From an uncultured Neomegalonema sp. (GTDB taxonomy: Bacteria; Pseudomonadota; Alphaproteobacteria; Rhodobacterales; Rhodobacteraceae), in the NCBI GenBank assembly GCA_937958625.1, contig CALGNO010000125.1, positions 1-48,014 on the forward strand: a stretch of DNA of 48,014 nucleotides. Direction: 5' to 3'. The notes below the pieces were generated by a model. The model ran no database searches and was not told where the DNA came from. It saw nothing but the letters and a program-made list of their open reading frames with translations. The translations under genes were made by a program, and so were the position numbers. This document shows, piece by piece, positions 1-7,663 of the stretch; positions within the stretch are counted from its first letter, which is position 1, and each line of letters opens with the position of its first letter.

Positions 1-64
1 GGCTGACAAAGGATCGATTTTCGTCTAGACAATGCCGCGCCAGCGGGCTAACCAACACGCCGTT

Positions 65-140
65 GCCCGGATAGCTCAGTTGGTAGAGCAGCGGATTGAA
101 AATCCGCGTGTCGGTGGTTCGAGTCCGCCTCCGGGCACCA
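65..140 (+). tRNA. tRNA-Phe (GAA)
   Basis: A complete 76-nt cloverleaf is visible. The 7-bp acceptor stem pairs GCCCGGA at the 5' end with TCCGGGC at the 3' end. The D-loop is AGCTCAGTTGGTAGAGC, the anticodon GAA lies at 98-100 within a GGATT/AATCC stem, the T-arm contains GGTTCGAGTCC, and the CCA tail is genome-encoded. GAA reads UUC/UUU, so this is tRNA-Phe. Its 3' end faces the type III secretion genes, which begin 85 nt downstream on the opposite strand. tRNA 3' ends are common integration sites, but I see no integrase and no second copy of the tRNA end in the window. Confidence 0.97.
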
Positions 141-225
141 CTTTTCTTTTAAAATCAAAGACTTGTCTTCATTTCAGGTAATTGAAGACTCTCTGTCTGG
201 CATCCGGGCGGGCGAGGGCGGAATA

Positions 226-2334
226 TTATGCCGCCTTGCTACTTGCTTCGAGGGACACGAGGTCCACCGGCTGTGTGATGAAATCATTCGAGATTTCGTG
301 GGGGGCTAGGACCGGAAAGTGCAGGTCGCTGCCCGCGAGAAAGTTTCTCACGCGGCGTCGAAGATCGCCCGAGACGACGATGGCCACCTGTTTGCTGCCG
401 AAATTCTGACCGATCCAGATGTCGCGAAACTGTGCAAGAATCGACTCCGAAATCGTATCGGGAAGAATGATGCCATCATTCGATTGATCGGCGTCGGGCC
501 GTTTGAAATTCGCGATGCCCTTGCGCATTTCCGCCTCGACCGCCGGATCGACCATCACGACCCCGAGCACCTGATCCGACCCGGCGATGCGGTGGCAAAG
601 CTGACGCTTCATGGAGCCACGCAGGCACTCGGCAATACTCAGCGACGTCGGATTCTCCGCCGTGTTGATCCAGTAGTGGAGGGAGTTCAGCAACAGGGAG
701 AGTGGCCTCAACGGAACGCCGTCTTCGATCAGGTATCGGAACATCTTGAACATCGCGATGTCATTCATGTCATCGCGGACAAGCTTGGTTGCTTCGGGTT
801 CTTCGGCGGTCATCGCGTCCATCAGCTCCGTGAACACGGCATTGGAGAACAGCGTCCCCATGTTCCGCTCGTAGAGGCGGAAGGCCAGATGCGCGAGCGC
901 ACTTTCCAGCGCGACGGGTTTGAGATCGAGCGCGCGCAACTTCGCGCTCTGGTTCTTCGGAAGCCATGCGCCGCGCATCGTCGGCCAGTCGAATGCCTTG
1001 ATATTCGGATTCGACTTGCGCAGCGCGAGGGCAAGATCGTGATCCGGCACCAGCATCGATCCAAGCTCGAGCCTGTCGCTGAAGACCGGAACCTCATCGA
1101 GTTCAACGACCACTTCATTCGGCGCAAGGCGCGTTGACACGTCGCAGCTGGCCGTCGGAAACCGGATACCGCGCGCTGCATGGAGCATATCGAAGAATTC
1201 AGCGAGGCGGGTCTGCAAATCATCCTGATCAATCGCCGCTGCCACATCCGTGCCGATAAGCAGGCGGAAGCGCGTGCTGACGGTCCGCGCCCGATCCGAA
1301 TTGTCGTCCTTTGTCCCCGCCGGCGTGGTGCCACCCGGTGCGGCGCTGTTCATCCCTTGCTTGGCCGCGTCAGCAGCATCGGCATCTTCCTTGTCGGACA
1401 ATAACTGTCGCCGCAGCAAGACCGCTCCCACGAGCAGGATAAGCGCCAGAACAAAGAAAACCGAGGTCGGAAAACCGGGTATGAACCCGATACCGATGAC
1501 GATGAATGCGGCCACGGTTGGCACGCGCGGATCGGAAACCAATTCCTTGAAAATATCGGTGCCGAGGTCGCTGGTTTCGCTGTTGGCAACGCGCGTGACG
1601 ACGATACCGGCGCAAAGCGACATCAGCAGAGCCGGAATTTGAGCCACAAGACCATCGCCAACGGTGAGCAGCGAGAACACCTCCACCGCCTCGCCGAAGG
1701 AATAGCCATGCACGCTCATGCCCACGCCGATACCGCCGAGCAGGTTGATGCAGATGATGATGAGGCCGGCGATGGCATCACCCTTGATGAACTTCATCGC
1801 GCCGTCCATCGCGCCGAAGAACTGGCTGTCTCGATCAAGGCGCTTGCGGCGGGTGGCGGCCTCGTCCGCCGTGATCGAGCCGTTACGCATCTCGGCGTCG
1901 ATGCTCATTTGCTTGCCGGGCATGGCATCGAGTGCGAAGCGCGCCGCTACCTCGGCCACACGCTCCGCGCCTTTGGTGACGACAAGGAACTGCACGACGG
2001 TGATGATCAGAAAGATCACCAGACCGATGACGACCGACCCCCGCACGACAAAATCGCCGAAGGTCTCGATGATCTGACCCGCATCCGCCTCCGACAGAAT
2101 AAGCCGCGTCGTCCCGATTGACAGCGCAAGGCGAAACGCCGTGCCGATCAGGATGACCGAAGGAAACGTAGAAAAATCGGAGGGGTGTTTCAGGTAAAGG
2201 GCAACGACGACAAGCAAGACGGCGAGCGAAATATTGAGGGCGAGAAGCATGTCGATGACGGTCTGTGACAGCGGCACGACCATGAGCGCCAGGGTCGCAA
2301 CGATCACCGCGACAAGAACAAGATCTTTGCGCAT
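226..2334 (-). CDS. sctV: Type III secretion export gate protein SctV
   Basis: This 702-residue inner-membrane protein is the FlhA/SctV export gate, which forms a nonameric ring and binds chaperone-substrate complexes during proton-driven secretion. The N-terminal half (about residues 5-320) is strongly hydrophobic with several membrane spans. The FHIPEP family signature lies at about residues 131-152 (ARFALDAMPGKQMSIDAEM). A large soluble C-terminal domain follows from about residue 350. Length fits the family. A GGGAAG ribosome-binding site lies just before the ATG. It is separated from the sctJ-U operon by a LuxR-type regulator gene. I call it SctV rather than FlhA because its neighbours include the injectisome lipoprotein SctJ and SctK, and no flagellar gene is present. 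Confidence 0.95.
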   Translation of the reverse strand: MRKDLVLVAVIVATLALMVVPLSQTVIDMLLALNISLAVLLVVVALYLKHPSDFSTFPSVILIGTAFRLALSIGTTRLILSEADAGQIIETFGDFVVRGSVVIGLVIFLIITVVQFLVVTKGAERVAEVAARFALDAMPGKQMSIDAEMRNGSITADEAATRRKRLDRDSQFFGAMDGAMKFIKGDAIAGLIIICINLLGGIGVGMSVHGYSFGEAVEVFSLLTVGDGLVAQIPALLMSLCAGIVVTRVANSETSDLGTDIFKELVSDPRVPTVAAFIVIGIGFIPGFPTSVFFVLALILLVGAVLLRRQLLSDKEDADAADAAKQGMNSAAPGGTTPAGTKDDNSDRARTVSTRFRLLIGTDVAAAIDQDDLQTRLAEFFDMLHAARGIRFPTASCDVSTRLAPNEVVVELDEVPVFSDRLELGSMLVPDHDLALALRKSNPNIKAFDWPTMRGAWLPKNQSAKLRALDLKPVALESALAHLAFRLYERNMGTLFSNAVFTELMDAMTAEEPEATKLVRDDMNDIAMFKMFRYLIEDGVPLRPLSLLLNSLHYWINTAENPTSLSIAECLRGSMKRQLCHRIAGSDQVLGVVMVDPAVEAEMRKGIANFKRPDADQSNDGIILPDTISESILAQFRDIWIGQNFGSKQVAIVVSGDLRRRVRNFLAGSDLHFPVLAPHEISNDFITQPVDLVSLEASSKAA

Positions 2335-2527
2335 GTAAGCTTCCCATTATCAGATGGTGTTAGACTTACGGCGCACGCCTTAAATCGTGGTAAATTTGCG
2401 CGCCGCTCAAGGCTGTAAACAAAGGCTATCGACGCGATACATTGTCTTCATTCGTGCTCCAGAGAGCCGGAAATGCCGGACCAGAACGCCCACCAGACAG
2501 CTTAACGATCCGTGGCCGAGCCGCGCG
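2335..2527. other. Intergenic region between regulator and sctV
   Basis: This 193-nt spacer separates the degenerate LuxR-type regulator from sctV on the minus strand. I see no CTACGTAG box here, only a weak CTTACGG, and no clear intrinsic terminator. Whether sctV has its own promoter cannot be told by eye. Confidence 0.4.
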
Positions 2528-3214
2528 TCATGCGTGGGCGCAGTGCGTGATGTCACACCGCCGATCCCCGGCACCCCAATATTTCATCGTGCTCGCTATC
2601 TCGGTCAGTTGTTCGAGGGCCTTGTAGCCGGTTTTCTTGTAGATCGAGTTCCGGTGCGCCTCGACCGTGCGTATCGAAATCTCGAGGCATTCCGCTATTT
2701 CTTTTGCCGTCTCGCCCGCGACCGTCGCATTGATGACTTCGACCTCACGCGAGGACAGACCGTAGAGATTGCCCGTGCGCATCACATTGCGTTGCAGCAC
2801 CGTAAATTCGGCAATGTATTCGCAAGGAACGGATGAATATCCCAACTCGGCGGCGCGCACGGCATTGACGAGATCGACCACACGCGCGTCGCGCGGGACA
2901 AAGGCGATGGCACCGCCGGAAATCAGCATGAACGCTTCGCTTGGTGTGGATTCTTCCGCGAGGATGACGACGCTGACATCCGGCGTTCTGCTGCGCACTT
3001 GCTGGAATACTTCCAGCCCCGTCGGGACGGTAAAGCACATCCCCATCACCAGAATATCGGGGGAGAGTTCAGTACATGCATTGATCGTCTCATTGCCATC
3101 CGAGGTTTTCGCAATCACGGAATAGCCGAACTCGCCCGCCAGTTTCGCGGCGACGCCCTCGCGAATGAGCTCGTAATTATCGGCAACAATAACGGTGGTT
3201 TCTGATGTCATCAT
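2528..3214 (-). CDS. LuxR/NarL-type regulator with degenerate receiver domain
   Basis: A 228-residue protein with an N-terminal receiver-like domain (about 1-120) and a C-terminal LuxR/NarL helix-turn-helix (about 150-215, with SSREVEVI and ISIRTVEAHRNSIYKKT). It is clearly paralogous to the regulator at 11209-11841. The receiver lacks the phospho-switch: the phosphoacceptor Asp is Gly58 (codon at 3041-3043), the conserved Lys is Arg108 (FVPRD), and the switch Thr is missing (VVILAEES). It therefore probably acts independently of phosphorylation. The start at 3214 is inferred. An in-frame TTG at 3238 exists, but the GGAG before it is better spaced for a 4-codon mini-ORF at 3225 whose stop overlaps this ATG. 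The gene sits between sctU and sctV, so a role in T3SS control is likely. Confidence 0.88.
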   Translation of the reverse strand: MMTSETTVIVADNYELIREGVAAKLAGEFGYSVIAKTSDGNETINACTELSPDILVMGMCFTVPTGLEVFQQVRSRTPDVSVVILAEESTPSEAFMLISGGAIAFVPRDARVVDLVNAVRAAELGYSSVPCEYIAEFTVLQRNVMRTGNLYGLSSREVEVINATVAGETAKEIAECLEISIRTVEAHRNSIYKKTGYKALEQLTEIASTMKYWGAGDRRCDITHCAHA

Positions 3215-3225
3215 ATGAACTTCAT
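3211..3225 (-). other. Leader mini-ORF (MKFI-stop) coupled to regulator start
   Basis: Reading the minus strand, GGAG at 3236-3233 is followed 7 nt later by ATG AAG TTC ATA TGA. The TGA (3213-3211) overlaps the regulator's ATG (3214-3212) in the arrangement ATATGATG. This fits translational coupling or reinitiation setting regulator levels. The alternative is that the regulator starts at the in-frame TTG at 3238. Sequence alone does not decide. Confidence 0.35.
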
Positions 3226-3286
3226 AATAATTCTCCAATAAGATGATCGTCCCTCATTTACGAAAGAAGGCGCATAGTGATCGGTG

Positions 3287-3325
3287 CGTAGCCTGCCCTC
3301 ATTCTCTACGTAGTTTTTTGCGTAG
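3287..3325 (-). promoter_or_regulatory. CTACGTAG box cluster upstream of regulator gene
   Basis: Between sctU and the regulator start are a perfect 8-bp palindrome CTACGTAG at 3306-3313 and flanking GCGTAG copies at 3320-3325 and 3286-3291. On the regulator's strand these read CTACGC, CTACGTAG, CTACGC. The palindrome lies about 92 nt before the start codon. The same core occurs before sctJ (11063-11084) and before the first gene of the locus (14125-14150). The inference is an operator for one or both LuxR-type regulators of the locus. Confidence 0.5.
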
Positions 3326-3328
3326 TTC

Positions 3329-4387
3329 TCACTGCGCACCCTTGGGATCGAAAATCTGGACGAGCGCCCGATCGAACGCGCCGAGATGCTCGGCTCGTAT
3401 CGCGTCACCCAGATCATAGCCGCGAAGACGATCGACCATTTGCTGCGATTCAAGCTCACGTCGCCGGGGCCCCTCCATTTGTTTACGGAGTTCGAGGACG
3501 TTCTCCGGCCCGCTGACTTTGCCCACAACGAACGGCACAGTTTCTTTTGGCGGCACGAAGCGGACCGCGACGGCAACGTCCTTGGTAAAGAAGCAGAACT
3601 GGGCGTTCTCGACCCCCGGTGCCGTGTGTTGACCGCCGGGACCGTATTTCGACCGTAACCGGCGGCGCTCTTTTCTGACTTCGGCAGAGCCGAGCTGATC
3701 CTTGCGCTCTCGTTTGACCTCGCTCTTGGTCATTCGCTGTTCGTGCATGAACTGGTTCTTCTGGATCACCGCTTCGATCGCACCCGCAACAAGAATGATG
3801 ATGATGGCGAGGATCACCGCTATCCAGGCGAGGGGCTGGAACAGCTGGGCAATGCATGTCGTGTCGCAAAACGGCGACGAGATGAACTCCGGCAGCCAGA
3901 CATAGCCGACGATACCGACAAAGAAGAACCAGACGATCAAGCGTCCAGAGGAAACACCGAATTCTAGCCAACCCCGCCGGCCATAGACCCGCTTGATGCC
4001 CTGGTTCATGGAAACCCGCGATAGTTTCGGCTTGACCGGATCAAGCGAGAAAACGACACCGCGATTGTACAAGAGGGTCACGACCACAGCGACCACGAGG
4101 CTGACACCGACGATGGGTGAGATCACCACAAACAGCACCCTCGAAAGCTGTGACAAGCCGAGCGCCAGAACGTCTTCGATCGCCGCTTCCTTGAAGTTCA
4201 TCGTGTCGACGATCGACTGCGCGAGGCGGTGAAAAATAATACTTCCCAGCGCGACAAGGCAGATCAGGCCGACGGCATTCGCAAAAAGGCTTGCGATCTC
4301 CTGACTCGGTGCCACCGAGCCTTTCTGGCGTTGTTTGACAAGTTTCTGCTTACTTGCGGTTTCGGTCTTGGCTTCGGTATCACTCAT
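3329..4387 (-). CDS. sctU: Type III secretion switch protein SctU, NPTH motif lost
   Basis: A 352-residue protein of the FlhB/SctU family, which sits at the export gate and in most systems cleaves itself between Asn and Pro of an NPTH motif to change substrate class. Residues about 30-210 hold four membrane segments. A charged linker follows (KSEVKRERKD, 221-230), then the cytoplasmic domain (RRLRSKYGPGG). At the expected NPTH position the protein reads FTKD (267-270, codons 3578-3589), followed by VAVAVRF, which aligns with the conserved segment after NPTH. No frameshift is seen and the downstream domain is intact. Autocleavage by the known mechanism should therefore be impossible. The start overlaps the sctT stop by 4 nt (ATGA). 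Confidence 0.93.
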   Translation of the reverse strand: MSDTEAKTETASKQKLVKQRQKGSVAPSQEIASLFANAVGLICLVALGSIIFHRLAQSIVDTMNFKEAAIEDVLALGLSQLSRVLFVVISPIVGVSLVVAVVVTLLYNRGVVFSLDPVKPKLSRVSMNQGIKRVYGRRGWLEFGVSSGRLIVWFFFVGIVGYVWLPEFISSPFCDTTCIAQLFQPLAWIAVILAIIIILVAGAIEAVIQKNQFMHEQRMTKSEVKRERKDQLGSAEVRKERRRLRSKYGPGGQHTAPGVENAQFCFFTKDVAVAVRFVPPKETVPFVVGKVSGPENVLELRKQMEGPRRRELESQQMVDRLRGYDLGDAIRAEHLGAFDRALVQIFDPKGAQ

Positions 4388-5196
4388 TCGAAGAATGCCC
4401 GGAAGAAATCGAACCCGTTCGCCGAGGCGCTGACGATGTCAGAATTCACGATCCAGATGATATACGTCATCATCGGCAACAGCAGCAATGCGGTGAGATT
4501 TTTCAGCAGGAACGACATTTCATAAAACCGGAAACGTCGACCGATGCGGCCTGCAATCGCCAGTGAAAAATCAACGAAGACAAGAATGACGAGCAGCGGC
4601 AGGGCGGTCTGGATTGCCAGCCACAATGTGAATCCCAACGCTTCGAGCGCAACGTCCGCCGCACCCGGTTGCAGCACCGGGAAAACGCTGAGCAACGGCC
4701 AGATCTTATAGCTGTCATAGAGCAGCGACACCGTGATCCAGACACCGCCCGCGTAGGCGAACGCGGCCAGGCCGATCAGTTGGAACAGCTTGGCAAGCGA
4801 TTCCATCGTCCCGTCATTCGGTGCCTCGAACCCACCATCGGACTCGCCCTTGTATGTCGCCACGATACTGCCCGCAAAGCGCAGCGCGAAGAAGGGCAAT
4901 GACAGCACGAAACCAAGCAACAGGCCAAGGCTGATTTCCTTAATGGCCACCAGCGCGAGGGGCGCGATGGCCTTGCTCGCGGCCAATGTTGCGAGGTCGG
5001 GCGCGACTGCGGCGAGGGTCGGAAGGCCAAGGGCAAAAGCGACGCCCATCCGTATCATCTGGCCCTGACCAAAGGCCCACATGAACGGCACGAAACCGAA
5101 CAACAAACCAACGGGCCGCAGGACGCCCACGAGCAGAAATATAACGAGTACGTGGCCGCCCTGATCTGAAAGGATGCGGATCAGCTCCGGTATCAT
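4384..5196 (-). CDS. sctT: Type III secretion export apparatus protein SctT
   Basis: A 270-residue, multi-spanning inner-membrane protein of the SctT/FliR family. With SctR and SctS it forms the helical core of the export gate. Hydrophobic segments cover most of the length (for example 15-45, 70-105, 130-160, 175-215, 230-255). The loop KGESDGGFEAPNDGTMES around residues 118-135 is typical of the family. It starts 1 nt after the sctS stop and its stop overlaps the sctU start, as expected for stoichiometric co-translation of R-S-T-U. Confidence 0.93.
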   Translation of the reverse strand: MIPELIRILSDQGGHVLVIFLLVGVLRPVGLLFGFVPFMWAFGQGQMIRMGVAFALGLPTLAAVAPDLATLAASKAIAPLALVAIKEISLGLLLGFVLSLPFFALRFAGSIVATYKGESDGGFEAPNDGTMESLAKLFQLIGLAAFAYAGGVWITVSLLYDSYKIWPLLSVFPVLQPGAADVALEALGFTLWLAIQTALPLLVILVFVDFSLAIAGRIGRRFRFYEMSFLLKNLTALLLLPMMTYIIWIVNSDIVSASANGFDFFRAFFE

Positions 5197-5197
5197 C

Positions 5198-5473
5198 TCA
5201 ATATTTCACGATCATATCGAAATTCGAAAACACATCCTCCGCCGATGTCATCAGGGGCGCGGACAGGGATGTGCCGAGGGCAAGCAGGACGATGACGATT
5301 GCGACGATCTTGATCGTCTGGGCAAGCGTCTGGTCCTGAATCTGCGTGATCGCCTGAAAGAACGAGATGATGAAACCGATCAAGGTCGCAACGGCAAGCG
5401 GCACACCCGCGAGGATCGAAATGTCGAGCATAAAGCTGACCAGATACGTCCCGAATGTTGCGCCCTCGGTCAT
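5198..5473 (-). CDS. sctS: Type III secretion export apparatus protein SctS
   Basis: A 91-residue protein with two membrane helices, of the SctS/FliQ family, which contributes to the export-gate core. The motif GVPLAVATLIGFIISFFQAI, followed by TQIQDQTL, is diagnostic for the family. I place the start at 5473 (MTEGATFG), 4 nt after the sctR stop. The longer frame from 5533 would add 20 non-homologous residues overlapping sctR. The C-terminus ends in FDMIVKY. Confidence 0.94.
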   Translation of the reverse strand: MTEGATFGTYLVSFMLDISILAGVPLAVATLIGFIISFFQAITQIQDQTLAQTIKIVAIVIVLLALGTSLSAPLMTSAEDVFSNFDMIVKY

Positions 5474-5477
5474 CGCG

Positions 5478-6119
5478 TCAGACCTGATACGAGAGGAGAA
5501 GACCCTCGACCATCCGCGCCCAGCCATCGACATAGACGAAGAGCAGCAATTTGAACGGGACCGAAATGATGTTCGGCTGCACCATCTGCATTCCCAGCGC
5601 CATCAGGATCGTCGTAACCGAAAGGTCGATCGCTACGAAGGGAAGGTAGAGCAGAAAGCCTATCTTGAAGGCTTCGGTCAGCTCGCTGATGATGAAGGCA
5701 GGCAACTGGATGATGAAATCGTCCGGGTCGCCAACGATGCCGCTGCCCGCCCAGAGGTCGGTCGCGGTCTGCGTGAAAAAGTCGATATATTCCGGGTCGA
5801 TGTGATTGGAGATAAAGCGCTGGAATGGCGCGACCGCAGCATTCCATATCGCAACCAGCCCATCGACCGTATCGAATGTTAAATCAGACGCGTTCACGGC
5901 ATTCAGAGCTTCCCGGAACACCGGCATGGAGACGAATACCGAGAGCAAGATGGCCAGCGTCAACAGGATCATGTTCGACGGAACCTGCTGAAGGCCGATG
6001 GCCTGACGCACGATCATGAAGACGACGGACAGCTTGACGAAAGACGTCAAGGTCATCACCCCGAGCAGCATAAGGCCGGAGGCCGCGACGACAACGAGGG
6101 GACTGAAGGAAGTTTCCAT
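5478..6119 (-). CDS. sctR: Type III secretion export apparatus protein SctR
   Basis: A 213-residue membrane protein of the SctR/FliP family, the main component of the export-gate core. Hallmarks are the early segment TSFVKLSVVFMIVRQAIGLQ, the segment LPAFIISELTEAFKIGFLL, and the conserved block IDLSVTTILMALGMQMV near the C-terminus. Length and segment order match the family. It follows sctQ by 7 nt and precedes sctS by 4 nt in a tightly packed operon. Confidence 0.95.
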   Translation of the reverse strand: METSFSPLVVVAASGLMLLGVMTLTSFVKLSVVFMIVRQAIGLQQVPSNMILLTLAILLSVFVSMPVFREALNAVNASDLTFDTVDGLVAIWNAAVAPFQRFISNHIDPEYIDFFTQTATDLWAGSGIVGDPDDFIIQLPAFIISELTEAFKIGFLLYLPFVAIDLSVTTILMALGMQMVQPNIISVPFKLLLFVYVDGWARMVEGLLLSYQV

Positions 6120-6126
6120 TGCGTTC

Positions 6127-7176
6127 CTACGTGATCGACGTGATCTGAATGCCGACCTGGTCGCCTGACCGGACGATCATGCCCGTGCACACGGCGCGGT
6201 CTGCTTTGATCAGGCGGATGGTGTCTTTCGGAAGCTCGCCGAATGCGTAGGGCTCCCCATTTTCCATCGCCTTCAGCGTTTCGACGGGGATCAATGTGCG
6301 CGCCACTTCCACGCGCAACTGAGCGAGGCCATCCTGTGCCATACTGCAAGGCGGTTTCGTACCGGCCATTGCCGTAGGGTCGAGCCGGGTGAAACCGGAA
6401 ACTGCGCTGAGCATCCCGTCTTTCAGCACGACATCCGCAACCGCGCGGTCAGCGACGACAAGACGGTACTGCGCCGGATTTTCCCAATCCTGGTCGGGCA
6501 TAAACACGTCATCGACGGTCATCGAGGCAAGATCGGACCCGGAGATTTCGAGATCATGCGTGAGCAGGCAGCATTCCAGATCAATGTCCTCTCCCGGCTC
6601 TTCATCCGCGCCGGACCCGCCTTCCTTGGGTTTGAACAATCCGGCAATCGCGGCGCTCGCCTGCGCCTCTCCTTTGATCGCGAGAAATGTCTCGCCGGAG
6701 GGTGCGCCTTCTATGCGCATGACGATTGCGTCGTCATCGGGCGTGGCTCCGACCTTGCGGGCGGTGTGCTTGGTGACGGTCAGGGCGTTCGCCGACAAGA
6801 CATTGGCAAGGCTGTCGAGGGCGGGGCGCGCCAGATGTTCGAGGATGAGTGCGCTCGCATCGGCGGGGTAATCTGCCGAACCGCTGGCATAACCGTTCTG
6901 CGAGAGCAAAGCGGCAAGCATATCCGTGCCCGCCCAGACCTCGATCTCGGGGCCGTCGTCGAGCAAGAGTTTCGTGAAGCTTTGAAAGTCGATCTCGGGC
7001 CGGGAAACAGGGCCGTGCAGGGTGAAGGTATTGTCGCCCATGCGATAGTCGAAAGTGACCGGTTCGAAGGAAGGCTGGTCGGACGGTGCGCGGGACAGCC
7101 CCATCTCGGACAGAAGCGCGCTCCAGTCTACCGGCTGTGCCGCTGACGAATCGGTCGTTTTATCACTACCGAGCAT
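6127..7176 (-). CDS. sctQ: Type III secretion sorting platform protein SctQ
   Basis: A 349-residue protein, identified mainly from its C-terminal SPOA (FliN/FliM-like) domain at about residues 285-349, with the typical VARTLIPVETLKAMENG, GELP and SGDQVGIQITSI elements. The N-terminal part is weakly conserved, as usual for SctQ. The family forms cytoplasmic pods that select substrates. I choose ATG 7176 (MLGSDKTTD), which overlaps the sctO stop by 11 nt. The frame stays open up to 7254, but that would extend deep into sctO. Many SctQ genes also make a short C-terminal product from an internal start; I cannot confirm one here. An acidic insert (EEPGEDIDLECC) lies mid-protein. Confidence 0.85.
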   Translation of the reverse strand: MLGSDKTTDSSAAQPVDWSALLSEMGLSRAPSDQPSFEPVTFDYRMGDNTFTLHGPVSRPEIDFQSFTKLLLDDGPEIEVWAGTDMLAALLSQNGYASGSADYPADASALILEHLARPALDSLANVLSANALTVTKHTARKVGATPDDDAIVMRIEGAPSGETFLAIKGEAQASAAIAGLFKPKEGGSGADEEPGEDIDLECCLLTHDLEISGSDLASMTVDDVFMPDQDWENPAQYRLVVADRAVADVVLKDGMLSAVSGFTRLDPTAMAGTKPPCSMAQDGLAQLRVEVARTLIPVETLKAMENGEPYAFGELPKDTIRLIKADRAVCTGMIVRSGDQVGIQITSIT

Positions 7177-7663
7177 CCGGCTTTTTCCAGTGCTGCAATT
7201 CCTGTAGATCATCCTCTTCGCAAATATCCGTTTCGATACCCTTAACCATCTCAACCTGCGCGATCATCTCTTTGATGCCGTCAATTTTGCGCGTTTCGGA
7301 GATCAGCACCTTTGCGGCACCGGAGCGCGTTTCCCGTGCGTCACCAAGCCGTTTTCCCAGACGCTGCTCGACCAGCGTGGCACGCGCGACCGCCCGTTTT
7401 GCGTTGGCACTGCCGAGCATGACGCTCTGAACACGGTCGCCGAAATGAGAAACCTGTCCGCTGCGAGCTAAGCGTTTAAGAAAATAATCGTCAGCGTTCT
7501 CTTGAGTTTCAAGACGGTATCTGTGGGCATCATCCCAGAGCTTGTTGATCTGCTGTTCGGCCCTGATGGCGGCTTTCACCCCGAGTTCGGCGACATCACG
7601 TTTCGCCACGCGGATACGGATCAGCTTCGCAAGCTGTCGGTCGCGTATGCTATTCTCGGCCAT
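7166..7663 (-). CDS. sctO: Type III secretion stalk protein SctO
   Basis: A 165-residue, highly charged and mostly helical protein, placed directly after the ATPase gene where SctO (YscO/FliJ-like central stalk) always lies. The sequence is predicted coiled coil across most of its length, with dense Arg/Lys/Glu heptads such as AKRAVARATLVEQRLGKRLG. The family links the ATPase to the SctV gate. Assignment rests on position, size and coiled-coil character, because sequence conservation is low. The start shares one base with the sctN stop. In Ysc-type clusters the next gene is the ruler sctP; here sctQ follows immediately. Confidence 0.8.
   Translation of the reverse strand: MAENSIRDRQLAKLIRIRVAKRDVAELGVKAAIRAEQQINKLWDDAHRYRLETQENADDYFLKRLARSGQVSHFGDRVQSVMLGSANAKRAVARATLVEQRLGKRLGDARETRSGAAKVLISETRKIDGIKEMIAQVEMVKGIETDICEEDDLQELQHWKKPDAR

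Noticed and set aside
121-140. Possible attachment-site repeat of the tRNA-Phe 3' end
   Set aside because: I looked for a second copy of the CCGCCTCCGGGCACCA end near 14.0-14.4 kb and elsewhere and found none, and no integrase gene is present.
165-189. Hairpin GTCTTCA/TGAAGAC after tRNA-Phe as terminator
   Set aside because: The stem is only 7 bp of mostly A/T pairs with an 11-nt loop and no U-run; too weak to call.
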